Shown: positions 54,501-62,045 of the stretch, piece after piece
Numbering within the stretch: position 1 is the stretch's first letter
Layout: each line of letters starts with the position of its first letter
Assembly: GCA_013397795.1 (NCBI GenBank)
Contig: VZTJ01000009.1
Coordinates: 131,806-195,805, forward strand
Direction of reading: 5' to 3'
DNA from: Orthonyx spaldingii
Taxonomy: Eukaryota > Chordata > Aves > Passeriformes > Orthonychidae
DNA: 64,000 nt
Position numbers and translations under genes: made by a program
The notes under the pieces: model-generated
Databases searched by the model: none
What the model was told of the DNA's origin: nothing
Seen by the model: the letters and a program-made list of their open reading frames with translations, nothing else

Positions 54501-57500
54501 TTGTGTGATTCTATGCCTATGGATATACTAGAAAATAAGACCATTTTTCCAGAGTAAATGTCAAGTATGCTAGGGGCTCACTAGCTTCCAAGCAAATCTT
54601 CATAGAAATTAAAGAATTTATAATACTGCGAATGCAACCAAACCCTCTCAACATTTTCTGGATTTTATGCTGGCCTTAGCAGAAGCACATGCCTTGCTGA
54701 GGAAGTTGTAGGACTCAACTGGTAACTTAAGTGTCACAATGTAGAATATTGGTTCTGAAAGTTCCACGCTCCTAAATATCATGGACTCTCATGTTTCCAG
54801 TATTCAAGAATCCTAAGCATATTGTAAAGCATAAAATGGTGTCTCCATCTGGAAGAGGCTAGAGACTAGGAAAGGCATGTTGTGAGGCCCTCCACATACT
54901 TTTTCAGTGATTTATCCTATCAGGTGTGACACCTAGAGTTCATCCTTTACTTGAATCAGTGTCTTCCTTTACGAAGAAGCAAGTTGCAGATAACAGTTAA
55001 TACAAGAAGAGTCTCTCTAATGGCACCATTCTTCACTCTTAGAATTTGAACGTCTCCAAAAGAGACTTAGAAAAAATATGTATTATGAGCAAGAATTGTC
55101 TATTTCTCTTTAGTGAGTGTTGCTCAGTTAAAGTACACTTCATGCTGAATTTAATGCTGGTTCTTGCATAACCTTTTCATAAAAGTTTGCAAGTGGCCTG
55201 TGCTCAGACCTAATGACAATACTGGGTATACAGAGCAGCAACTCTCCCTGACACATTCAGATGCTTGCAGATGCTCCAAGTGTGCTGACTTTCTGCTTTT
55301 GCTAGTTTCTTCACAAATATTTGTACCAGATGATTGCAGAGCTCCTGGCAGGTCCAGCTGTGCCATCCCTGCTGCTACAAGGTGCCTGAGGTGCTCGGGA
55401 CAGCAGCTGTGCTGCCTAAGGGGAACACCAAGGCAGCAGCAGGTGTGGAGTCCAGAGGCAGTGAAGGTAACCACCCATGGCTCTGCTGATGCTAGGGTTG
55501 TTTCTGTGTGCAAGTTAGCAGTATCCTGAGGTGTCACTTTGTTCTCCAGCCTTGATTCAACTTGCTAGAAGAAGGCATTCCTCAGAAATACCTTCCTATG
55601 AGAACAACTGTGACCCGACTCCTCTGACTGCAGCTGTGCTCTTAAAGCTGTACATTGTACAAAGGCCTGGTCCTGAAAGCTGATACTGGCCCCACTTCAA
55701 CCTGCCCTGCCTTAGGGGTTTCTTGCAGAGGCTGTGGTGTGGCAGCCTCCCCCCTATAACAATCTGGGTTCAACGGAGCCCTGCGTCCCACTCTTTGAGA
55801 CCGTGAGATCAATCACCTCTTCCAAGCTCAGGAGCAAAGAGGAAGTCAGGCAAAACTGCCGGGAGGCCCACATGGATGAACAGGGAACTCCTGCATGAAT
55901 TCAAAGACCTAAAGGAAGCCTATGGAGTATGGAAGCACAGACAGGTAGTCTGGGAGATATACAGACAGATTGTCTAAGCAGTCAGGGATCTTTTTGGGAA
56001 AGCTAAAATCCTGGCAGGATTAAATGTGGGCAGGGGCATCTAGGACAACAAAAGCTTCTGTTGTTACACTGGTGATAAAAGGAAGACTAGCGAAAATGTG
56101 GGCCCCCTCTAAAATGAACCAGGAGGTCTGGTGACCTGAGACATGGAAAAAGCTGAGCTGGTCCATAACCTTAACGGCAAATGTTCCAGTAACACCACCC
56201 ATATCACAGAAGGCAAAAGTAGGGACTGGGAGAATGAAGAACTGCCTGTTGTAGAAGATGAGGTTGAAGACCATCAAAAGAACTTGTAGATGCACAAGCC
56301 TATGGGGCCTGGTGAGATGCATGTGCATGTCCTGGGAGAAATGGTGGATGAAGTGTCTAAGCCACTATCTGTCATATTTGAGAGGTCATGGCAATCTGGT
56401 GAAGTTCCTGCTGATTGGAAAAGGGGTAACATAACCTCTACTGTTAAAAAGAAAGACCTGGAGAACTTACAGGGCAGTCAATCTCAACTTGGTACTTGGC
56501 AAGAGCATAGAGCAGAACCCCCTGGCAACTACGTTAAGGCACATGGAAAATAACATGGTGACTGATGGACTGATGACAGCCAATATGATTTCGCTAAGGG
56601 CAAATCTTGCCTGACAAGTTTGGTAGCCTTCTACGACAGTGTTTACAGTCTTGGTGAATAAGGAATAGAGACTGAGGTTATCTACCTGGACCTGTGCAAA
56701 GTGTTTGCACACAGCAGCCTTGCCTCTAAAGTGAAGAAACATGGATCTATTTGAAGGTCAGACCTCTCAATGGAAAAGAATTGACTGGAAATTTGCACCC
56801 AAAAGAGTTGTGGTCAATGGTTCAGTCTCCAAGTTGAGACCAGTGATGTTCCTCAGGAGCTGGTATTTGGACTGATGCTGTTTAGCACAGCAGGGTTTGT
56901 TGGTGACAGGGACAGTGGCATCGAGCGCACCCTCAGCGAGTTCCCTGATGACACCAGGCTGTGTGGGGCAGGTGACATGCTGGAAGGAAGGGATGCCAGC
57001 CAGAGGGACCTTGGTAGACTGGAGAGGTGGGACTGTGTGAACACCATGAAATCCAACAAGGGCAAGTGAAAAGTCTTAAATGTGGGTCAGGGCAATCCAA
57101 AGCACAAATACAGACTGGGTGGAAAATGGACTGAGAGCATCCCTGAGGAGAAGAACTCAGGGATGTTGGGACATGAGAAGCTAGACATGAGCCAGATGTG
57201 CACTCACAACTCAGAAAGCCAAACATGTCCTGGGCTGCATCAAACGTAGCATGGGCAGCAGGTGTTTCTCCCCCTCTATTCAACTCTTGTGAAACCCCCT
57301 GGAGCACTGCATCCAGCTCTGAGGATTTGGATGTAATCCAAATCTCTGCTATAGAGGGTCCAGAGGAGAATCCCGAAGATGATCAGAGGGATGAAGACAG
57401 GTTAAGAGAGCTTGAGCAGTTCAGTGTTGAGAAAAGAAGGGCTCAGGTATACCTGATATGAACATTCCAGCACCCAGAGGGGCCTGCAAGAAAGCTGTGA

Positions 57501-60500
57501 GAGACTTTTTGTGAGGACATTTAGTGACAGAACAAGGGATAATGGCTTTAAACTGAAAGTGGGTAAATTTAGATTGGATATAAGAAAGAAATTCTTTAGT
57601 GTGAGCGTGGTGAGATAGAATGGAAATTTTCTCAGAGAAGCTGTCGATGCCCCATCCTGGGAATGATAAAGGCCAAATAGGATGGGGCCTTGAGCAGAAA
57701 GTGTCCCTGCCTGTAGCAGGGGGGTTGAAACAAGATGGTCTTTAAGGACCCTGTCAACACAGACCATCTATAATTCCATTGTCATGTTGGTTTTCTACTT
57801 TTAGTCCTCAGCAGGGAGAAAAGTACTTTCAGCCACATGCCAGTCTCTTTTTTCAACTGTTACTTTTCCAGCTCTTTGTAAGGGAAAAGAATTACAGTGC
57901 TGTGCTATTTTGTCTCACTGGGCTGAGTGTGTTTCAGTGATAGAGTTACAAGTATTTGTGAACTCACTCTTACAAGCAATTTCTCTTCTGAGACTTGCAC
58001 TAATATTCCATATGCCTCTTGAAAAGATAAAATTCTCTTCTGAAGAGGCTGCACTAAAAAACTATTAATCGTAAAGGAAATAGTTTGAAAATGCAGTGAA
58101 AAATAATGATTGGATTTTCCAGGATTCTAATAATTCAAAAAGTTAATAATTTATGATGTAGCAAATAAATTTATAAAGGTTAGCTATACTTAGAAGTCAG
58201 AACGTGGAAAATCCATTGTTTTAGCAGAGGAGTAGTAAAAGACAAAACGCAGTCAGTTTTGCTAAATGAAAATCTAAAACGAATCAATCTAAATGTACAA
58301 TTGTCTGTAAGTAGCTATTCCAGATGAAAGATTATGGATTTTTCTATTATTTTCTTTTAATATGCTTTGTACATGTTAAGGGTTCTACATCCCCTGCACA
58401 AGGCATGAGCTTTGGTGGGGTTCAGTAAGCCTTATAGGGGAACATGAGTTTTATGCTGGTCTCATATATGATGTAGTTTCACCCAGAAAAACATCAGCTG
58501 CAAAAGTAAGAAAATTTTAAGACAGGAAAAGACATCACCAAAGCGCAAAATCATGCAAGAGATTGCCTAACCTAATGGTCAAAATTTATTCCTTAGTGTT
58601 TTCTTTTTGAAAAATGTGACTTGCAGAACTTGGAAAAGCTAAAAATATAAATTACCACAAAATCTGAAAACTATTACATTAGAATTGCTGTCTGAATTTC
58701 ATTTTAGATGGTCTGTGTTCCCATAGTGGGCCGTCATGTAGTCAAAGACTGTAGGATTAGGGTCTCTAGAAAAAGCTGGTGGATTCTACATACCAGTAAA
58801 CCTAGACAGATTATCAATTATGCATGGGATGAATGACAACAGTGTCAGTTTTCCAACAGGAAAATTTGCTTCTGGGTAAGTAAATTTCTTTCTTCAAGCT
58901 CAAAAAGAAAGATGTAGAGGTAAAAGCCCCCATGTAACTAGCTGTTTAATAAAAAACATTAGAATTGCTTTTGATGGCTGTCAGGACTTCATTCTCATCT
59001 GCACATTTCTGTAATCAGGTTAGTTGTTCTTAACTGTGACTTAAAATTGTTATCCGGTAAGATTTTGATTCACATGGATACTGTGAAGCTCGGGAAGGTA
59101 TAGCATATGTATTGGTTATTTCACAGAAATGAGTTTTTCTGAGCTGGGAGTGCATTCAGTCCAGCAGTGGATTTTGAAAGTACAGCCTATGAAGAAGGCC
59201 AGCATTGCTGTCACTTTGTCCCTGTTCCTTCTGTCTGCAAAACTCTGTTATAGCGAGGTCACCATCTTAATTCCTTGTCCCAGTGCAGACAAAAGTGATG
59301 GCAGAAGACATAACTGCTACATCAAAGGCAGGCGTGCTCTGCCCGTGTCAATGTACTCACTGAACCGAGCATTGCTCGTGTTCAGTTCTTCAGCACCACT
59401 TTCATTTCTTTCTTGAAAAATAACATATTGATTTTATTTTCTTCCAAGAAAAAAATTTCTGAGCACAGTAAAATGGTTACCAGAGAACAGAATCATAACT
59501 TTTGTACTTATTAAGTATAAGGTTTTTTTCTCTTTGAAAAACAATAGTATCCACAAGCTCTCAGAAGTTGGCATATTTAAATATGTAATTGCACAAATTA
59601 GAGCATTTTTAAGCTGTTACAATATTTGCACGCATTTTTTGGCTTTCTTTTTAAAAAGAGCTTTGCTTAATGTGTCACATATCTAAGTTTTTAAAAATTA
59701 CACATTTTAGTATTAATCAGAATTACCTGGGTGTAAACTGGATAAATGCATCCTCTGCAAAGACCAGGGTAACTTCTTTAATAGTTTTGCTCCCCATATG
59801 TGGATGAATCAGAAAAATGCAGTCAAAGTGATCTAACAATATGTGATCTTTTATGGGGCTTGTTTTCTTGAGCATAAGCCAGTGAAATATATTCTGAGTA
59901 CTTTGTAAAGAAGACATTCATTTTGAACCAATGTATGGGGTAAATCCATATTGTTTGGCATCCCCATGTTCGTTTATCTGTGGTTTGAAATTTTGACTGT
60001 TTACAGACAAGTTACAGTGTGAATTTTCACTGCATTAACTTAATCCCATTGACTGTTAAAAACATAAAAGATTAATTGGTTTTATGTAGCATTGTATCAT
60101 TTTTTGTGGTTGCTGTTAAAAATAGATAACCATAGGCTAATAGATGTTAATGGTCTCCTTCACCATTAAAAAAATCAATATTTCTTGGATACGGCATGTA
60201 TTATTGCATTATTTTGCTTAAAAGTGTTTGATTTGAAAATATCCATACAAGTAAGTGTGCATTCACCAACCATCTCTGTTTTACCAACTCTTGAAATTTC
60301 ATGCCAAATTTGATAAATATTTTCTGTGCAAATTAACTTTGGAGTTCAAGAAAGGTGAAAACTTGACATGTTACTACTTGTCCTCCAGTAAGAGAAACAG
60401 ATAATCAGTTTGTTGGGGGTTTTGTTTTATATTATTTTACATATATGTTTGTATTTTTAAGGGCCATGTCGTGTAAATTACCTTTCCACAGCTGTTATAT

Positions 60501-62045
60501 ATTACTTTCAAACTTGTTGGAGAGTAGTTAGATTTTCAAATGTAAGTAATTAAAATTGTAAGTTATTGAGTTATTGATGAATACCAAGCTATTAATCAAG
60601 CTAAAAAATTCTACAATCAGGGTTCAGTGCTCTGAAGCACTGTAAAGTAATAGTATTTGTGTTCAGTGATGCAAGTAGCCACAATTAAGCAGTTCACTTG
60701 ACAAATGAGAGAGTTCACTTTATTTTGCACTTAATTGAATTGTACATGCCTGGTCACCATTCTCTCCTTCCCTTTAGTTTTGGTTTCTAGCCATTTAAAC
60801 ATATACATTTATAACAGAAAGAGCAATTAAGTTGTGTTGGCCATTGGCTGTGGAAACACAGACATCAAGAGTTAAAACACTGTATAGGGTAAAAAAATCA
60901 TTATTATCCCTCCAGAAAAAATCTTAATTTTCTTAACAAAAAGTCTGATAAGCTTAGGACTCCACAACTAATTTAAAACAAATGTGAAATGGAAAAAAAC
61001 CCCTTAGGATGCTGATATTAAGCCACTTTTACCAAAGAGAAATATATAGACATGGTTTCTTGGCATTTCATTTTAGTTAGCATTTCAACAAACCAGTCTC
61101 ACATTGCTGTCTTGTATCCTTTTTTGTGTGTGTTTATAGTCTGCTTGTTATGATTCTGAATTTGTAACATATCAGTCAGTTTTGTGTGTTTGTTTGCTAT
61201 GTTTACTTTTGACAAAATATATTGTTGAAAACCTGAGTTCAGGGTTTCCTTTGAAGATCCCCAAAAAAGGCATTTTCAATCTGGATGGGAGAAAAATGTT
61301 AATAAAATGCAAAGATTTTCAACAGAAGTAAGAAAATAGAAAGATAATTGTAATATGGATAAAATTTTTTCCAAGTCTCTTATTGAAATAGGTGATCTCT
61401 AGAAGCCTCCAAAGAAATATGAGTTTAGTTGTGAATAGCTACAGCATACAGCTAGGATATACACATAATCATCAGACATTGTAGGTGAGACTGCAGCTGA
61501 CACCAACAGACAGACGATTTCACAAGCCCCTTAGCTCCAATGTGTGTGGAACTTTTTTTTGACTAAGGAGTACTGTGTTGAGCTTGAGGGTACTAAGGCA
61601 GGCATGTGATGTGCAGTGCAGGCTCACTCATTTGCTGAATTATAGTTTGTCAGCCCCACAGACTCCCAGTTAATTCCTGCCCAAGAATTTTGCATTTGTT
61701 AAAGAGCTCATGAAGTTTTGGGTACGTGTCTCCCAAGACAGACCCAGAGAAGCACACCCACAGTCCTCTTTGGAAATTACGGGGAAGACCAGGTCTCCCT
61801 CCCGTATGGTTTCCTGCTCATGCCAACAGAAAGCGTTGATGGCATGCTGTTTCTCTTTCCTGCTGCAGGCCCTACCAGTGTGGTCACTGCTCGCAGTCCT
61901 TCTCCCAGCCCTCGGAGCTGAGGAACCACGTCGTTACGCACTCCAGCGACAGGCCTTTCAAGTGTGGCTACTGCGGCCGTGCCTTTGCTGGTGCCACAAC
62001 ACTCAACAATCACATCCGGACACACACTGGGGAAAAGCCCTTCAA
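6226..62045 (+). CDS. PRDM6: PRDM6, five internal coding exons (partial gene)
   Basis: Spliced coding sequence is 6226-6533, 46057-46184, 49816-49940, 53107-53449, 61869-62045 (1081 nt, about 360 residues). All introns are GT-AG. Split codons rebuild sensible residues: Arg at 46184/49816, Leu at 49940/53107, Arg at 53449/61869. Domain order is zinc-knuckle-like CDMC...CPMH, Ala/Pro run, PR/SET domain ([12 protein letters not shown] through [15 protein letters not shown]), Ser/Thr-rich linker, one degenerate finger and two C2H2 fingers. This order, with [11 protein letters not shown] in the linker, identifies PRDM6 by recall of the vertebrate protein; no search was run. Known family role: a nuclear repressor expressed in smooth muscle and vascular precursors that recruits histone-modifying partners, with reported weak histone methyltransferase activity. 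Human mutations are linked to patent ductus arteriosus. The start codon and N-terminus are upstream of the window; the last finger and stop are downstream. Confidence 0.96.
6656..6661 (+). promoter_or_regulatory. Candidate intronic polyadenylation signal after exon A
   Basis: AATAAA lies 45 nt after the first in-frame stop (6609-6611) of the unspliced exon A frame. Such hexamers are common in AT-rich introns; use is unproven. Confidence 0.2.
9543..9557 (+). repeat. Poly-T tract (15 T)
   Basis: Uninterrupted 15-T run in intron A-B. Confidence 0.8.
15072..15105 (+). repeat. Degenerate (CTATTT)n hexanucleotide repeat
   Basis: Repeated variants of ctattt, ctgttt and ctattc in a pyrimidine-rich stretch. 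Confidence 0.6.
16366..16445 (+). repeat. Clustered inverted copies of TGGGCTCA
   Basis: TGGGCTCA at 16366-16373 pairs with TGAGCCCA at 16382-16389 (8 bp arms, 8 nt loop). A second set, TGAGCC at 16428-16433 and TGGGCTCA at 16438-16445, also forms a short palindrome. Significance is unknown. Confidence 0.5.
20600..20672 (+). repeat. Old CR1-like LINE 3' end fragment
   Basis: ctggagcagatgatctaaca, then gtcccttctagctttgaaat, resembles the 3' terminus of ancient CR1/L3-type LINEs (..gatgatctaa.ggtcccttc..). It is short and diverged; the edges are approximate. Confidence 0.45.
22180..22270 (+). repeat. Purine-rich segment
   Basis: Mostly A/G with few pyrimidines (aaaagaaagaagagg, then aaggaagggggaggggaagg). 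Reading frames here are Lys/Glu/Gly low-complexity and not genes. Confidence 0.55.
23381..23396 (+). repeat. (GT)8 microsatellite
   Basis: Eight perfect GT units. Confidence 0.85.
24126..24273 (-). mobile_element. CR1 LINE 3' fragment (minus strand)
   Basis: Reading the + strand gives the reverse complement of the CR1 3' end: aatcacaggatggtttgggt, then ggttccaacccctctgcc, ccactagaccaggttgctca and ccatccagcctggccttgaa. It is a 5'-truncated copy of about 150 bp. The edges are approximate. Confidence 0.88.
25557..25585 (+). repeat. (TTTA)n microsatellite
   Basis: About six TTTA units with one TTTG interruption. Confidence 0.8.
25797..25840 (+). repeat. Poly-A rich tract
   Basis: Long A runs broken by tt and g. 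No retrocopy body or target-site duplication was recognised upstream. Confidence 0.75.
34845..34905 (+). repeat. Diverged CR1 3' end fragment
   Basis: tgatgaggtgatctccagag, then attccttccaaccttagtgg, matches the CR1 3' end pattern (..gatgacctccagaggtcccttccaacct..) with several changes. It is short and old. Confidence 0.6.
35172..35497 (-). mobile_element. CR1 LINE fragment (minus strand, about 325 bp)
   Basis: The + strand reads as reverse-complemented CR1 3' region: tgtagtccaacctccgtgtt, gaacatctccagggaaggag, gcagcctgctctaat, ccatagcctcttgtcttatt, and ttttgacaccctccctgcag. It covers the ORF2 C-terminal end and 3' UTR. It is 5'-truncated, diverged, and not coding. Confidence 0.85.
37120..37215 (+). 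repeat. Old interspersed repeat with near-perfect hairpin
   Basis: tagtcccatt (37161-37170) and aatgggacta (37177-37186) are perfect 10 bp inverted arms around the loop gagatc. The flanks (ggccccaatcctccaactgc; atgtgcataagtgtttgctgg) resemble a sequence class seen repeatedly in archosaur and turtle genomes; I cannot name the family with certainty. Confidence 0.45.
39400..41412 (+). mobile_element. CR1 LINE, 5'-truncated and missing the RT core
   Basis: The 5' half covers the C-terminal endonuclease region of ORF2 (for example [12 protein letters not shown] and the SDH motif in the frame 39662-39955). It continues through the segment leading into the reverse transcriptase (tggggtctgatgggagtgac). 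Near 40574-40580 the sequence jumps from ggtcccagttgac directly to ggagtgttgatctgctggag, which in intact avian CR1 lies after the RT catalytic motifs. About a kilobase is thus missing. The 3' part (40716-41327) is a long open frame over the ORF2 C-terminus ([41 protein letters not shown]). It ends with the 3' UTR (ttggactcaatgattttaaa, then ggtcttttgcaacc) and a terminal attctata. It has same-strand stops and frameshifts and is inactive. Confidence 0.9.
40716..41327 (+). pseudogene. CR1 ORF2 C-terminal remnant
   Basis: A 203-codon open frame whose product matches the region downstream of the CR1 reverse transcriptase, with the typical [30 protein letters not shown] and [10 protein letters not shown] blocks. 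It lacks the catalytic RT domain and its own promoter, so it is a LINE relic rather than a host gene. Confidence 0.85.
46057..46184 (+). CDS. PRDM6: PRDM6 coding exon B: middle of PR/SET domain
   Basis: The acceptor ctcccccag ends at 46056 and the donor gtaaag starts at 46185. The exon is 128 nt: 42 codons plus AG, which joins G at 49816 to give Arg. It reads [18 protein letters not shown], then [18 protein letters not shown] and [15 protein letters not shown] is the core PR-domain motif corresponding to the W-(M/L)-R-(Y/F)-(I/V) block shared by PRDM proteins. It starts in phase 0, matching the end of the previous exon 39.5 kb upstream. The exon is shorter than 60 codons and has no early ATG, so a simple ORF scan misses it. 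Confidence 0.96.
47261..47312 (+). repeat. AT-rich (TA)n-like stretch
   Basis: gtatatatataaaaataaga is followed by an A run and catatatatatag; simple low-complexity sequence. Confidence 0.6.
48202..48276 (+). repeat. Polypurine tract, (GA)n/(GAA)n-like
   Basis: 48202-48251 is 50 bases of unbroken purine (gagagagagaagaagaagag and similar). It then continues with few pyrimidines to 48276. Such tracts can form triplex DNA and stall polymerases; function here is unknown. Confidence 0.8.
48690..48708 (+). repeat. Poly-T tract (19 T)
   Basis: An uninterrupted 19-T run. On the minus strand it would be a poly-A tail following a 63-codon ORF (48712-48903). No polyadenylation signal or target-site duplication was found, so retrocopy status is unsupported. 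Confidence 0.8.
49816..49940 (+). CDS. PRDM6: PRDM6 coding exon C: end of PR/SET domain
   Basis: The acceptor is a T/C-rich tract ending gattag at 49815. The donor gtaagt starts at 49941 after exon bases ATT. The first G completes an Arg codon. The exon reads [18 protein letters not shown], then [17 protein letters not shown] and IAQDEN, and a final T that forms Leu with TG of the next exon. (D/E)[11 protein letters not shown] is the C-terminal SET motif that closes the PR domain. Without splicing, the frame would run ten further codons to TAA at 49970-49972. The exon is 125 nt. Confidence 0.96.
50046..50181 (+). mobile_element. CR1 LINE 3' end (plus strand)
   Basis: Typical avian CR1 terminus: tggagctttgaggaacctgt, ggtggtgtccctgcccctgg, ggaactagatgatctttaag and gtcccttccaac, ending in attctgtgattctctgattc-type tandem octamers. 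It is about 135 bp, 5'-truncated, and among the best-preserved CR1 pieces here. Confidence 0.93.
50527..50532 (+). promoter_or_regulatory. Candidate intronic polyadenylation signal after exon C
   Basis: AATAAA lies about 555 nt after the first in-frame stop (49970-49972) of unspliced exon C. It would allow a PR-domain-only transcript if used; no direct evidence. Confidence 0.15.
51429..51476 (+). repeat. 48 bp direct repeat, copy 1
   Basis: It matches 54457-54504 at 46 of 48 positions (gtctccttgtgtactttgt, then tactatctacatgtacac). The differences are at 51448 (g, a in copy 2) and 51471 (t, g in copy 2). Flanks outside the 48 bp do not align clearly. Family unknown. Confidence 0.85.
52947..52968 (+). 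repeat. Poly-T tract (22 T) upstream of exon D
   Basis: A 22-T run about 140 nt before the exon D acceptor, within a stretch that stays open in the exon D frame. Confidence 0.85.
53107..53449 (+). CDS. PRDM6: PRDM6 coding exon D: linker and degenerate first zinc finger
   Basis: The acceptor ttttctcccag ends at 53106 and the donor gtaaag starts at 53450 after ACAG. The exon is 343 nt. It encodes a polar linker starting [19 protein letters not shown], with [19 protein letters not shown] and [20 protein letters not shown]. It then encodes [19 protein letters not shown], followed by VCTQNPD. The finger at 53373-53432 has C-X2-C-X12-H, but no His or Cys at the usual H-X3-5 position. A Cys sits two residues after the His instead, so this finger is degenerate or atypical. 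The frame is open for about 230 nt upstream of the acceptor, through a 22-T tract. Residues differ from the remembered mammalian protein at scattered linker positions only. Confidence 0.96.
54457..54504 (+). repeat. 48 bp direct repeat, copy 2
   Basis: Partner of 51429-51476, same orientation, offset 3028 bp. The two copies lie on either side of exon D. Confidence 0.85.
55760..57782 (+). mobile_element. CR1 LINE, long decayed ORF2 copy
   Basis: Collinear with CR1 ORF2 from just after the endonuclease through the reverse transcriptase to the 3' UTR. Recognisable blocks are ggcaaaactgccgggaggcc, ggtgataaaaggaagactag, tggggcctggtgaga, gctaagggcaaatcttgcct, ttatctacctggacctgtgc, gcaccctcagcgag and gatgatcagaggg. 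It ends in the 3' terminus ggttgaaacaagatggtctt, then taaggaccctgtc. Frames are broken many times. The conserved RT catalytic FADD reads FPDD at 56941-56952. It belongs to a different, CR1-B/F/H-like subtype from the copy at 39.4-41.4 kb. The 5' edge is approximate. Confidence 0.9.
56875..57069 (+). pseudogene. CR1 reverse-transcriptase remnant
   Basis: A 64-codon frame spanning the RT catalytic block: [17 protein letters not shown], then [15 protein letters not shown]. In active elements the block is F-A-D-D; here Ala is Pro. It is a relic within a LINE, not a host gene. Confidence 0.8.
61869..62045 (+). CDS. PRDM6: PRDM6 coding exon E: two canonical C2H2 zinc fingers
   Basis: The acceptor tttcctgctgcag ends at 61868 and the donor gtaagt starts at 62046. 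The exon is 177 nt. The first G completes Arg, then [11 protein letters not shown] begins a finger (C-X2-C-X12-H-X3-H, last His at 61939-61941). The second finger, [20 protein letters not shown]3-H, ends with His at 62023-62025. The linkers are SSDRP and the classical TGEKP. The exon ends TTC AA, so Lys and the next finger's first Cys are completed by the following exon outside the window. It begins and ends in phase 2 and is divisible by three, so skipping it would keep the frame. The DNA-binding role is inferred from the family. Confidence 0.96.

Larger units (their letters stand above)
53450..61868 (+). other. PRDM6: PRDM6 intron D-E
   Basis: A phase 2 GT-AG intron, 8.4 kb. It holds the second copy of the 48 bp direct repeat and a long decayed CR1. 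The rest, including 57790-61860, is AT-rich sequence in which I recognise nothing specific. Confidence 0.85.

Noticed and set aside
55164..55529. 121-codon frame near the second long CR1, and its antisense partner
   Set aside because: There is no domain, both strands are equally open, and it does not match CR1 ORF2.
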